Source: Axinella damicornis (taxonomy: Eukaryota; Porifera; Demospongiae; Axinellida; Axinellidae). Taken from it: DNA of 64,000 nucleotides. The notes below the pieces were generated by a model. The model had not been told where the DNA came from and searched no databases. It saw only the letters and a list, made by a program, of their open reading frames with translations. Positions 34,051 through 48,513 of the stretch are shown piece after piece. The position numbers and the translations under genes are program-made. The stretch is taken from NCBI GenBank assembly GCA_963931865.1, contig OZ007507.1, positions 20,300,140 to 20,364,139 on the forward strand, written 5' to 3'. Position 1 is the stretch's first letter, and the number at the start of each line of letters is the position of its first letter.

Positions 34051-35190
34051 TTTTTTTTTTTTTTTACTGAATAAATTTGTTAGTTCTGGTTATTGGCAAT
34101 AGCTACTACGCTAATACACGCCAATAACCACATACAAACACAACAAAAGTACAAGCACAAAGACGACTAGAGTACGAGATAGTTAACTACAGCACGCTTA
34201 AATTTTTGTACAGTGTGACATGTGCAAATATCTCTAGGCAGACTGTTCCACAAATTAATGGCAGACGGAAAAAATGAGTTATGGTAAGAATTTGAGTGTG
34301 CAAAGGGTAAGGAAAGTGATGAAGAGTGTACAGAACAAATACGGTTGACAAATAGTGAAGGTCTGGAAACGGTAGGAAAGTTATGAAAATTTGCATGCCC
34401 ATTCAAAATGCTGTAGAGTTGACAAAGCTTTAGGAGTTTGCGCCTTACGGCCAGTGAGGGAATGCCGGCTTGCACAGTGAGATCCTCATACGTAGAGTGC
34501 CATTGTTTTAGGCATACTTTAAGACCAATTGCAAACTTCTGAACAAATTCCAGCTTCTCAATGTCCTTCTTCAGATGTGGATCCCATATGCTACACGCAT
34601 ATTCCAAGTGAGGGCGGATCAGGGATTGGTATAAGCGTAAAAGAGTCTGAGGTTCAGAATGGTGGTAGAATTTCCGATAGAGAACTCCAATGAGCTTCCT
34701 GGCCTTTGAGCAGATGGCAGAAATGTGGTTCGATCAGGAAATGTCGGAGGACAGGATGACACCTAGGTATTTGGTTTCGGTAACATTGTTTATAACATTT
34801 CCATTGATCATTAGTGGAACATTAAATTTTGGTAGCGTTGGAAGTCTCTTTCTAGATAAAGGAAGTTGACTCAGGAGATTCAGGAATAGGTAGCTGTCTG
34901 TTACCCACTTGAAGATGGCATTGATATCATCCTGAACAAGGAGATAGTCGACCGGAGACTGGATGATCTGGTACTGGGCAATGTCATCAGCATAAATAAC
35001 CATTTTTCCATTTGATACCACACATGTCACATCGTCAATAAAGATCAGAAATAATAAGGGCCCCAGAACAGAGCCCTGAGGGACCCCAGAAACAACTGGT
35101 AGAACTGTAGATTGTGCTCCATTGACGACGACAAATTGCTCTCTGTCCGATAAGTAGCTGCAAACCCAGTTTATAACATAGGGATCTAAG
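34051..35190 (-). mobile_element. 5'-truncated, inactivated non-LTR retrotransposon (CR1/L2-like)
   Basis: On the minus strand: reverse-transcriptase motifs [20 protein letters not shown] and YADD, the [12 protein letters not shown] block, LEYACSIWDPHLKKDIEKLE and the usual C-terminal FFPSAINLWNSLPRDI. It ends at a poly-A tail (plus-strand T15 at 34,051-34,065). It lacks the endonuclease and the N-terminal half of RT, so it is 5'-truncated near 35,190. A stop codon at 34,734-34,736 replaces the expected Trp after SSDIS, so it is dead. The clade is judged from motif style only. No clear target duplication was found. Confidence 0.9.
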
Positions 35191-35292
35191 TGTTACCCCT
35201 CCGCGCGGCGCTTGGCTGAACTTTGAACTTACTTATGGGAGGAGGGGCTTGTTTCCAATAAGAGCCCACTGGATTTCACCATCTGGACGAGG

Positions 35293-38200
35293 ATGGCGGT
35301 CCGGACTGTCATGACTGAGAGCAAGTCGCAAAACCTACCGCTTGATTTACAGCACTGTGAGCGTGTCAACCCCAAAACGGGACTTGTTGAGTGCCTGACA
35401 GCACTGGTAATCTAGCATACGCTTCTTTTATTTCTCGGTAACAGACTATTCGCGCACGGAATTATTCGGTCGTTCGCGCGAATAGTCCGGTCTACCGAAC
35501 TACCTGGCTCTGCTATGTACTTAATCTCGGGGGCCAGACTCTTCACTCAACGTATGCTACATAGGTGCAGTAATTTGTATGGGTTAGAACGTGGAGCTAG
35601 TCTGGTGACTCTGGTCCCCTAATACCGGTAGCCCTGGTCCCCTAATGCCGGTAGCCCTGGTCCCCTAATGCCGGTAGCCCTGGTCCCCTAATGCCGGTAG
35701 CCCTGGTCCCCTAATGCCGGTAGCCCTGGTCCCCTAATACCGGTAGCCCTGGTCCCCTAATACCGGTAGCCCTTTTGTCGTATCAAGACGAGCGAAAGAG
35801 GGGTCTGTGCAAATGACCCACTCTTTGGCATAGCCAAGGAATTTTATTCAGTGTGGATAATTAGATTGTTGACGTAAGTAGGTGGGAGGCTGCAGGTGCT
35901 GGGTATGCGTGCTTACATAAATGTTATTCATCAGTTAACGTGATCACGTGATCCATGCTCACAGTGGAATGCAGTCTTTGGCTATAGCAAAGGGTAGGTC
36001 ATTTGGGGGTGCTTGTGCTGGGATGTGCCTCGCATATGAATCCTAACATGCTGTCCCTGATGGCTTGTTGCTATGTATCAATCCCTACTCGTGATCTCAT
36101 GCCAGTCTAGATGCTGATATACACAACACAATCTACGTATGATCCTGGTACAGCATCCCGCCTGATCATACCCCATTCTCCATGCAGCATCCCACCTGAT
36201 CATACCCCATTCTCCATGCAGCATCCTGCCTGATCATACCCCATTCTCCATGCAGCATCCCACCTGATCATACCCCATTCTCCATGCAGCATCCTGCCTG
36301 ATCATACCCCATTCTCCATGCAGCATCCTGCCTGATCATACCCCATTCTCCATGCAGCATCTTGCCTGATCGTACCTCATTCTCCATGCAGCATCCCGCC
36401 TGGTGTGTGGACGTGGGGTTCCTCCCCTACCTTCCCCCGTCCCACGAGGGAGGAGAGGTGGACGCCATGTGGGTGGAGGCCATGGAGCTGATCGATGGGG
36501 ACCTGCACTGGCTACTGCAGCTGCCTCACCGGACGTTCTGGAGCCAGGTGAGGGACAGGTGATTAGCAGGCTTTGAGCAGCCAAGCAGAAGCAGGCCAAC
36601 CCTCCTGTAGCCAATCGCATATTTCTCCATGTAGTGTAGAGTGCCTAATGAGACTGGAAACACTGAATGCTGACACTAATCTGTACCTTTGGACCACCAG
36701 TTCTGCACACCCTCTGAAGGATGCTGTTTTAGGTGGTAACACTTTCAAGAATACACAAACTTACTCCTTTTTAGGGTACAACTGAGTATACTCCTAGGAG
36801 AGAAAGAAGTCATGGCGGAATTTGAATTAGCAGTCAAATACTTTAACTACCAGTGACCCCAATCACATTTTAGAATTAGTCCCAATTGTTCCAGAACTCT
36901 TCCATCCCTGGCGGACACACAAGCCTGGCATTCTAATACATGTCTTCTCCCTCTTGCAGGCCACATACGATACAACTCTGCATATGTTTCTGGACTCCTA
37001 TGTGCGCTATGCTCCACGGTGAGTGGTGAGCGTGTGCGTCATCATTTTAGGATGTATGGTACTGTGTGCTGACCTTCAGCAGGTGTTTACCTCCATGTTT
37101 GGATGTGTGTATCATGTCTTTGTATGGCAGAAGGTCCCATTACTGTCCTGCGCTCATCCTCACAAAACAGATATAGGGGTTGGAGCTGGGTTTTTTTTCC
37201 CGGGAGGGAAACGATCGTTCTGTGCAAGAAGAGAGGGGCCACCACACACTTAGCCAGGACCCAGCTTTGCAAGTTACTCTCTTATAGTCAACTTGACCTT
37301 TGATCTCTAACCTTTGACCTCCCAGGAGCTACGATGGGGTACAGGACCATCCGCTGAAGGTGCGTGAGACTCTGAGGAACGTCCACCGCAGGGTCTTCAT
37401 GGTGTTCCTCCGCATGGCCACCCACAAGGAATCAACCGTGAGTAACCCATAGCCATCCTGCGGACAGCTACTCATATCTGGCCTCACTCCCAGTCCGCTG
37501 ATAGACACTTCGTGGTGGCCTGTGAATGAGGCTGGATGTGTATCATGTATGGCTGTGATTGATACCAGAGCTTGGAACCTCCTGTCCGCCAGAATTTGGA
37601 ACCTCTGTACGCAACCAGCAATGGTGTATGATGTACGGCAAACAGCTGCAGAGCAGCAGCAGTACAGCAAGCGGTAAATGGGCAGGCAGTGTCGGCATGC
37701 AGCTAGTGCCATTTTAGGAGGTATATTTTGTGCCCAAATTGGCACATTTTGGAAACCATTTGCTACCAAATATGGCACATTTTGACATCCAAATTTAACC
37801 TGAATTGGCAGAAACAGCACTGCCGTTCTATAGGGTGACATTAATTTCAGCCATCAAATGATATTGGGAACAGACTTGAAAGAGAACGCTGCACTGGGTA
37901 TGTGAATGAGATATGAAGCTGGGGATTGTGCCATTGTGGTCAGCATAATAGGAGCTTTCAAATGATGTCCTTAAAATGATTTTTAATCTCGGTCACATTT
38001 TTGTCAAAAATCACACTCGACCAAAGGCTATAATCCATGGGTTGTCATGATTTTGGGTCAAAATTCAACCTATAGCAAAAAGGACATCATTGGAATGCTC
38101 CATTCATGCTGATCACAATGGTGCAAATCCCAGCCTTGTATCTCATTCCTAGCCCAAGATACCTAGCATAATATAAAATTAGTGTGCTATAGCTGGGTGC

Positions 38201-40789
38201 CTAGCCTCATTCCCAGGCCTTCTAGTCTACAGTAACAAAGTAACAGCTTTTCCAGTTCCTTCAAGCAATTCTTGAATCTTGACCAGTGAATGCTAGTAGA
38301 ACCTGTCTGTGGTGGTCACACATGGGACGAGATCCAGTGATTCTGTGTAGGGTATTGTCACAAGTGATGATGATGACAATGGATGCAACGTTTGTGAGTG
38401 CTCTAATCTTCAGTCTGATGACTGTCGACATGTAAGCATGAGTACGGCAGCTGATACAACTCTCAATTCAGGGAGCTTCTCCCATCCACCATCTAGGAGC
38501 ACTTCCTCTCTCCGGAGGCATTTGGTGACATCATCTACGAGCACTTCCTGTTTGACATACCCAAGCTGCTGGACCTGTGCGTGCTGTACGGGGGAGCCAA
38601 CAAGGCGCTGCTGGGCAAGATGATGAGCAACGTGTTCGAGAAGCAGCCAAAGTACTCGGAGGACTGGAGGACGTGCGTCCAGAGTATACTGAAGGTGAAG
38701 GGAAGGGTCATGTGACTTAGGTGGGAGAGGTCATGTGACTGGGGTGAGGAATCTTGACTGAGGTGGGAGGGGTCATGTGACTGGGGTGAGCAGTCATGTG
38801 AGGGGTCATGTGACTTGGGTGAGGGATAGCAATGTACTGCGCACGTGATCCAAATTTCATCTTACCTTAGCAACGTAAATTCTTTGCCCACATCACGCAT
38901 GCATATGCTGGAGAAGCTATGCACTAACCTGTTCATAGCCTTACCTGGTTTTCAGTGCACAGGAGGACTTGCCGAGGGCTTCCACGTGGCCTGGGAACAA
39001 GGCTATTTCAATATGTTCGTAGTCATAGCATCAGTCCTGGGAGCAAAGCCCATACGAACACATTCAATGCAGTTCACGTGCTGGCATAACTGAATATAAC
39101 AGGATTATATCCGAGGTGTGGAGGGGCTGGTTACCGACTGTGTGAATGCTGTTCCGCAGCTCCTTGAGAGGGCACAGTCTCAGGTGTGTAGCGAGGCCGG
39201 AGAGAAGGACGACAAGACCATGAGACTGGACGAGGTACGCAGGTACGACCTTCTTACACCATACACACACTACACATGCACACACTCATGTAAACACACA
39301 CACACACACACTACAGTCTGTCTCCTCTGGAACTGTCTGACCTGGTGCTCTACTTGGCAGACGTAGCTGCCACTCTCTGCAGCTTTGTCGATGTCTACCC
39401 TCCAGCTACCTCGGAGCTGGCTGGAGCAAACTTCCCGGAGAGGTACGATCCTCTTCCTGGCTTTCTCCTGCTCACATGACTTTGCTCCCAGATCCCTCTG
39501 GGGATGGGACCTTGTGTAATAGAACGTACTGTGAATTGTGCTCGTTGTGTTATGTTCCAGGATCGCTGCATTCTATGAGACTGTCATCCCGACCCTGCAG
39601 ACACAGTGGCACACGCAGAAACACAGGATTGCCAAGTAGGAGACTAGCGTACAGTCACACTGGGATAGCTGTACAGGGTGTGGTGGCTTAGCCTCGTTCC
39701 CAGGCGCTCGGTACGGGGCCTGGGAACGAGGTGAATAGTGGCTGTGAATCTCATTCCCAGACCACTAGCATTTCTTGCTTGGATGGCCTGGGAATGAGGC
39801 AGTCATACCTCTGCGCAGCATGCCTGACCACCGACTGCTGAGTACAGTATTACACTTGAAGATAATCATTTCCATTCCTGGCCTGGGAATGAGGCTGGGG
39901 TTGGTCCTCCTCTGGGTGTCATGCGTGTATGATAGGGTGACTCCATCCGCACAGCATGGACCATGTGAAGGCTCGTTTCCGACAGCTGAAGCACGACCTG
40001 GCCTGGCTGATCAACCACATCCTTCACACCTGCTACGTCTCCTCCAGTGGGGTCCTGCCCGAACCCCCCTCCTCCCCCTCCTCCTCTCCCACCCAACACA
40101 CCCCAGATGCTTTCCTGGCTGCTGTCACTACCATCCTGTCAGAGAAATGGTATGCCACATTCACGTACATACACATAGCTCACACCCACACCCACACACA
40201 CACTAACAGCACACATGCACAATATTAGCACACACGTGCGGCTACACTTGGTACACATGTCAGAAGGTCTTGTTCCGAGACTAGACTGGAGTGGGTGTTA
40301 ACTTGTTAAGGGCATATACCACCCACCGTACGTTAAAGGTTCCATTTAATTAATTAACCCTTTAACTACTGAATTCTTCCCACCAAGACAACACATTTTC
40401 ATGCATTTAGCGCACACCACTTTCGTAGGTACTCCTCTCCCACAGTATTCGCTCCTCAGCGGCCAGACTTGGTGGGGCTCGCACATATGGAGAGACCCCT
40501 CTGGCAATACCGTTAATGATATTCATGACCCCCCACAAGCCCAGCAATCGAAGGTCAAAGGTGGATGTCAGCCGGATTTTCGCCCAGCATTTCCCTAAAC
40601 TTGGGCCAGATCTGACTGATAGCACACCTTACACCACCAATTTGCATGTTTTCTTGTGGCCCTTGGCTGGGGTCTATGAATCTCATTAAAATCCAAAATC
40701 CTCAGGTCGATGAATCTCATTAAAAAATTTAAAAATGCCCACGACATGCGAAGGGGGGGGGGGGGGGGGGGGGGCATTTCGATACCCCG

Positions 40790-40820
<31 letters not shown>

Positions 40821-43800
40821 CTTCTACGTTTAGCTGGGGATGCACGCTGCAAAGTGACCAAATTTTTGAGTTTGTCCCTGAAATACGTCCCTAGGCCCTC
40901 TGAAGTTTTTTGGTCTCTTTTTGGCCTGACGAGAAGCCCTACAAGTGCATAGGGTCTAAATGACGTCTATAGACATCTTGGGGCTTAAAGGGTTAATGCA
41001 AATGGAAAGAACGACACTAGGAATATTTTACCTGGCCTGGTCTTTCATACATAACTGTTGCGAATATTTTGAACAGTGAGATAATTATTTCCAGTGCCAT
41101 TCTTATATCTCCTGTATGAATTCTACTGTATGCTTCATGACACTGACCTTTGTACCCTGACTTTGACCTTGACCTTTGTACCCTGACTTTGACCTTGACC
41201 TTTGTACCCTGACTTTGACCCTGACCTTTGTACCCCGACTTTGTGACTCTATTAACGTTCTCTTATCATGCCATGCACCTGTCATTTATATTTTATTCTG
41301 AGTACGTGTATAAGCTGCCAGCCACTCTATTGCTGTTATTCTCTTGAGTGCTGCTCAAATTAATGAAGTCATCACTTGTGTTTCAGGTTTCTGCGTGAGT
41401 TTGAGAAGCACTTCAGTCTCAGCAGCTGTGTCCAGCAGATGCAGAGGAACCATCTCAACATGTATCCTCCAGGCGTGGCTAGTGTATGGACATGTAGGAT
41501 TCTAGTCTCGATCCCAGGCCGTGGGGACAAGAGCCTGGGAACGAGACTATAGAAGATTCATGTATTTTGTTTCTGGATCCTGGTATACCAGCACCAGCCT
41601 CCAGTCTCTCTAGGGTGACTCACCATGCAACATGTGCCTGACATGCAAAACATTCCCTTTCTCACGAACAAACAGGCCATTTCTCACGAAAAGCTGGGCA
41701 GGGCCTGGGAACGGTGCTGATGTTGGGCAGGGCCTGGGAACGGTGCTGATGTTGGGCAGGGTGGGAACGGTGCTGATGTTGACTGTTTGCATTCAGTAGT
41801 TTGGTGTTGGGTTTGTCAGATTGGATGTTCCAGGTGACCTTTGAACCTATCCTTAACAGTGTTTACCGTAGCGATGAAACACATTTTGAATATGTGTTGT
41901 CTGCCCTGGGGGTTAGCCAAGCGCCGTCCCTTGCTGGTGCCAGCTCCCTAACGACAGGGGCCTCCCCACCAGCTGATGGACCAGAGGAGCTGCAGTCCCT
42001 CATCTCTCATGTGAAGGATCTCCTCCCCCACCTGGGGGATGGGTTCATTGAGGTAGGGGATGTCGCCAATAGAGACTGAAGTGGCGAGATTTTGTATTAC
42101 TTACGCACCCAGTCTGAGAGTTTGCCGGTCTAGTATTCTGTGACTTGGGCAGCTAGACATCTGTCTGATGCTGAGAACAGTCCATCCCATTGCTATGGGG
42201 ACAACAATTTTTCACACAAATAACCCGCATGCAATTGACTTTACCTGTTGAGTTCAATTATGGATGGTAACATACTGCCAGCCCAGATGTTGTTCAGAAC
42301 ACCAGACCGACCCTCATTCTGCTTTTCAGGGAGGGTCTGGGAACCAGACTACCATGCCAGCTGTTTACGACACAATCCCTGTTCCCACAGTCCCAGCTGT
42401 TTTCACATGCACTAAGCTCACATCCTGAAGTCGGTTACCTAAGCTGTTTTTCAAACCTCATTTAAAAGTACCTTGTTGAGTTTAAACTGATCCTGAACCC
42501 ATTTAAAGGCCTAGTGTTAATGGAGCTATTGAAATTGGTCAGCCCCCCCCCCCCCATGCCTGAGCTGTAAACAGGAGCAATACCATGAATTTGATTATCA
42601 GATTCGGGTGTTAATTTCAGGAGTGCCTGAGGGAGTTTAGAAACAGCTCAGAAGAGGTGATCAGCCATGTTCTGGATGGGACCCTCCCCCCTCGGCTGCA
42701 GCAGATGGACCAGGGTGCACCCAGGTGGGCTAATTACATAGCCTCGTTCCCAGGCCTCCGCCCAGATTTTATCTCACAGCCGTGGAGAAGCTGCAAGATA
42801 AAAGCCATGCTAGTACATCATATGGCAACAGCCAAAACATGGCCATCCTAACTGGGAAGTGCTACTGGTACAAGAAGTACTCGTACTCTCTAGTGTGCAG
42901 TTTCAGTGTACATGTGACTACACGAGCGCAGAAGTTAATATTCAACTTCGATTGTGCAGAGAGTGGGGTCGTGGTTCGTGGTCCTGGTGTAGTCGTCCAT
43001 AGTGAGCTTTTTGTTAGTATTCTTATTCACTGGTGCATTCTCTACCAAGTGTTGGATGGTTTCGCGGCCCAGAGGGTGAGCATGTGCTTCAGCACTGGTG
43101 TGGTCAACCAGTGGGAGGGCTTCGAATACCTTTACTGTACTGCGGATTGATGAGGAGCTCTTGAGGACATAGAGGTCGATCGTGTCATTCAACCTGCGTC
43201 GTTCACTGGAATAGTAGCCCGGCAATTCACAGTCCTTTGCTTTAGCATAGTCTTGTAGGTCAGAGCGATCGCAGTTGAAGTCTCCTCCCGCTATTACTGG
43301 GACTTTCTCATGCTCATGCACCAGGCAAACCAGAGTGATGAAGCCCTTAGCACACGATATGACATTTTTGTGTCCCCCAGTTCTATTGCTCACATTGTGG
43401 AATGACATCAGGATGAGCTCCTTTCCAGTTGTGCGATGTCGCAGCCTGATGGCACACGAGTGATTGTTGTAGAACTTCTGGTCTGCTGAAGAATGTTCGG
43501 CAGATCTTGTTGATGGTGCAGCTTCATCTGATAGAAGTCTTTCCTTCCCAATTATTGCTGGAATATCAATTTCCATCACTGAATCAAACAACGGAGAGAC
43601 GTATACAACGTATGCCTCAGTCTTAAGGGCAGAATGGCAGAAGGGATAGTTCTTTGATGGTTTTGGTAACCACTTACTGGCTGTGATAACCTCTTGTAGT
43701 AAGAAGATATCTGGATTGCACTCATGATACACCTTCTGCACTAGCATCTGACGAGCATCGGCCATTCCCGCAGAAGTATCACCGTGAATATTCCACAGAA

Positions 43801-46800
43801 GCAGCTTCAGTTCAATTGTTGTGTGTGAGGTTTGTGATTTACTGGACGTATGCTCGACGTCTTTCACAGCCTTTTTCATATCAGAGAAATCACCTAACCC
43901 TCCTGTTGCCATAGCTGAGGACAGGGTATTGCACATTTTTCACTTTAGTATTTGTGAGCCCACTAATCAGATACGTACATGCAACTCACTCCAAGTTTAA
44001 TATGTGGATATTAGACTGTAATAGAGTGAGGCTCATTGCTACGTTGTACGGATGAACTGGGATGGCCAGTTGAGCATTGAATCATAGGGAAAAATCCATC
44101 AATACAGGACGTTTCGATCCGAGGATCTTCAGCTGTTACAGCAATTTTGCTGATGGATATTTGAGTGTGGTCTGAATCGCGTAGACCCAACTTGAATAGA
44201 CAGTCATACGGGAAAACCTGCCAAGTATCGCCAGGCCCTTTTCTATGATTCCGCACATTAAAATAGTGTTGAATAGGTAGTTAACATGAAGCTGTGTAGC
44301 ATAACTAAAGTAGCCTTGTACCCAGGGCTACAGTATTGCTGAATCAACACATACCTGCAAGCGTTAAGTACAGTCCAGCACTGTGAAGACCAGCCCTGTA
44401 GGTCTACTTCGTCACAATCGTCAGTGATGTCGCTTCTGGGTGGAATGAAGGCCGTACTCCTAGTTCAATGGCCTGAGTGTTGATTTGGAGTGTTGGGCAA
44501 AAACATCATAGGATTAAAGTTTTGGAATAGTTGGAATAGTGGGTATAATTAAGAATACAATTCTCAGGAGTATTTGCGCAGGCCATGCATACACCCTTCT
44601 GAGCATGCACAGTGGGATCACTGACACCACTCCCATTATGTTGCCGTAACCACACGGGGCCACAGTTACCAAATTGCCAGACACAATGCCACTTTAGTTG
44701 GTTGGTTGTTTCTCCCCTCAGGCAAAAAAGTACTCGGAGTGGCACTTGCAGGAATTCTAGCCTTTTATGCCATCAAAACCGCCTCCCTATCCCCCCCCCC
44801 CCCCCCCCCCCAGGCCCTCTCGCTACCTCCATTTCAGCTCTGTGCACGGGCGCTGCACCACAGGTGTCCTCTTGGTGGACGTGGGCACCCGCAGCCCACT
44901 CGCTGCCTGTACCTTCAAGTGATTCGACTCAGGCAAGTGTTTTCTGACGTGATATACACTCAGTGATGAGAGATCTGCCCCACAACTGCAGAGCTTCTTG
45001 GTAGGAGGACGCGCTTCTTCCACGGCCTCGGATCGTCAACGCGCTCGCGAGCTCGTCAACCTTCATTGCACGTGTCCATTACTCGTGCACTTCCGTATAT
45101 CTTATTACTTGGACCGTATACCTCCGTATACTACGCACACGTCATTATGACGTCATGGTTGGTTGTTGGTTCACAGGTCAAGGCAAAAAGGGGGATTGTG
45201 TCTGGCAATTTGGTAACTGTGGCCCCGTGCGTAACCGTTTCCGTAATATGCGAGTCCATTGTTTACACTGCTCACAGTTGCCATAGTACCCATGCATGTC
45301 TGAAGAGGTGGGGAGTAGGGTTGGAGGGATTGTAGGCCTGATTGGACATTTCTGTCATTATAGATAATGCCTATTGGGCAGGGTCCTGCTTAGTCTTGTG
45401 CCCAGCCGAAAACCTATGGAATATCCGTCTGGCAACTTTCAGCAACATTCTCGGTCCTCATTTAATATTCATAGCTCAGCTAACCACCCGAAACCGGACA
45501 GAACCGGAAGTCCTACACGTGAAATATATTGCCTAATACGTATCAGTAATTGCAAGAGATATTTGAAATTTCTATAGCTTCTCGCAATTAACAAAGAGAA
45601 AATTGAATTCCCTACGATTTCATTGGCAGTCTGAAATTCCTGACGAAAAGGTGTGAAATCAGTCGTTATTCTTAATGAAAACTGAGCTTTCTGCGCAAAG
45701 TCACCAGACCGCGAGGGGTGGGGTCTTGGCACGAGACTAGGTCCTGTTAGTCTGTGATGAATTGTAGCTTACATTTGTATGTACAACGGGTGTGGCACCA
45801 TTGTGAAAATCACTTCTATAGTTCTCCCAACTGAAATTGCACTTCCAAAATGTACATACCCTATATAGTATCTCTTGTCTTCTTACCTTGAGCTGTGTTT
45901 CCTGTCCAGCCAAAGATGTATGGTTTCTCATTCGCTAATGAACTCTACATGAGTAGTGGCCGTAGCTGTAACTATCACGATTTGGAACGACAGGAAATAC
46001 CTTTGTACGTGTACATGACACTTGATAGTATTCATAACTGGGCACGCACTATGTGTGGGCATTGTTAAATGATTGATCAGAGTTTGAAGGCTGCAATCAT
46101 TCCTATTTCACCCAAACTGCTCATTTTTGTGTCCACTGACAGACAGACGGACATACTGACGGACACAGCAATCACTCTACTCTTGCTGCGCATGCACGTG
46201 CACAGGGTAATAACTAACAAGTCACATATGGCATTGACAGTAGAGAGGTGAACTTAGCCTTCAGTCAGCCAGAAGAGTTATGTGCAGGATTGTAGTGGCA
46301 ATGAAGGGGCCCTGCTTCCTCGGACAAGCCCTTTCCCCACATTGAATCCACCCTCAGACAAGCCCTGTTCCCACATTGAATCCACCCGTTCTGTTTTGTT
46401 TTGTTTCTGCAGAAAGCAGCTTGAGATACCTGTACAGGAAATGGGGATGGGGACAAAAGGAGAGGGGGCATGGTCACAAGAGGAGGGTGGAGGGGAGGAG
46501 GATGGAGTGTCTCTTCTGGACCAGCGAAGCAGCGTGTTTGACAGAGATGAGTTTGATGTCTTCCGGAGAAAGGCAGATGTAGACTTGTCTCGAGTTCACA
46601 TCGGAAAAAGGTAACTGTCATGTGACTGACATGTGACTATCATGCAAGCTTGAATGATGCAAGTTAAACCCTAGTGATCCGTACAGCACTACTGCCTTCC
46701 ATGACACCATCGTCATCCTCGTAATCATTCTCTGTTTTGTTGCTCTCATGATCTTTACCATTTGTCTGTACTCTGGAGGGTCTATGGGTACTGTGGCATC

Positions 46801-48474
46801 TTTTGCTGATCGTTCCTCAGATGCTTCCAGTACACTTCTACAGCCGCCAGCTGCTTCTTGCATGAGAAGCATAACTGTGATAGAAATATAAAATGTGCTC
46901 TCTTTTATTATTAAAGTTCTACAGTCAGGTGACTGTCACATGAATGCTGTGTGAATGTCATGTGACTAGCCATGACCAGTACATCATATTATGCTATTTC
47001 TAACTCCAGTGAGTTGTCACACTGTATTGGTCATCCCATCTTCTTCCCAGGTTTGATGCATCCACCCTCCCCTCCCTCCTCGATGACAAGTCCCACTTGG
47101 GCTCAGCAAGACAGCTGTACAAGGCCTATGAGTATGGGGGCAGCTATGAGGAAGACGAGGAAGAGGAGGTGGTGGGTGCTGGTTTTGACCTCACATTCGA
47201 ATATGACCAGTACAATGACGAATACGATGACACGTACGACTCGCACCATGTCGCAGCTGCGGACAGCGTCTCCACAGAGGAGCTATTTTCTGTCCGGCGA
47301 CTGAACAAGAAGGGACTCTACCGACGACGGCTCATGGAGTCTTCGGAGGAGGAGGAAGAGGAGGAAGAAGCAGAGGTCAGTGTGTGTTGTAGCTTCAAGC
47401 TCCACCCACTTCCTGTGCTATTTTGTGGTGTGGTTTCTATGATCTGGTGCTGTGAGGGATAAGATTTGAGCCCAAGACCTGGTAAATCCTTGAATTTGGG
47501 GGGGACGCAGCCCATCCCAGAATGGCTTGTTGGTCTCTCTCTCATACGTGTAGCTATCACAAAATCGAGCTTGACAGGTTGCAATTGCTGGTCATGACTA
47601 TTTAGTTAATAGCCTTTGTGATTTCATGTCCAGCTTCATCCCTAACCTATAGTCTTGGTCCCTTACCTAGTACCGATAACTTCCACTATCACATGATCCA
47701 TGCTGCATGGTCTGGGACTGAGACTAGTAGCCCTGACCTGCATTTGGGACGAGATGCATTTCAGTACCTGCCATGCTCATAACAGATATTGTCTGCTTGC
47801 AGGGAACTGTGTATAATGCCAGAGGTGTTCCAGTGAGGGGCGCTCCGGTGAGGGGTGCTCCGGTGAGAATCCTGAGACGAGGGGATCCACTCCCCCCTGC
47901 TGCAGGGGAGGACAGGAGCGGAGGAGGGAGGGAGGGTGCCTGGAAGGACGTGAGGGGCACTGGTGTGAAGGCTAGACATGCTGACCAGGGGCACAAGCCT
48001 GAAGGCAATCCGCCTCATGGGAGACCCCAGCAGAAACACGTGAGTATAGCTGACAGTTATTGGAAACCAAACCGGTTTCTGTACTCAGGCACCCTAAACT
48101 GATTGCAGCAAATATAAGTCGAAGTTCCATCGATAGTTATTAAATTTTGGTACTGGTATTGTAGTGATGATTAACCAATCATTTGCCTACATGAGCTCTC
48201 TGTGCAAAGGTCTGATGAACTTTGACCTGAGTTTGCAATAACGCAACATGGCCTACTAGGTATGCTTCGGAGGTCTCTCCTCCCTTGGAGCACCTAGCTG
48301 CGTGAGTCTAGCATAGTTCCTTACTCTCTATAGCAGGCCTCTATAGCAGTTCCTTACTCTGACACACCAAGTAACTACCTTGAGCGATAGTGTCTCTGGC
48401 GAGCACTGGGTCCAGACTTCTTGTCAACACATCAGTATGAAGACGATGCTGCCTACTGTAGTCTCTTTCTCTCC

Positions 48475-48513
<39 letters not shown>

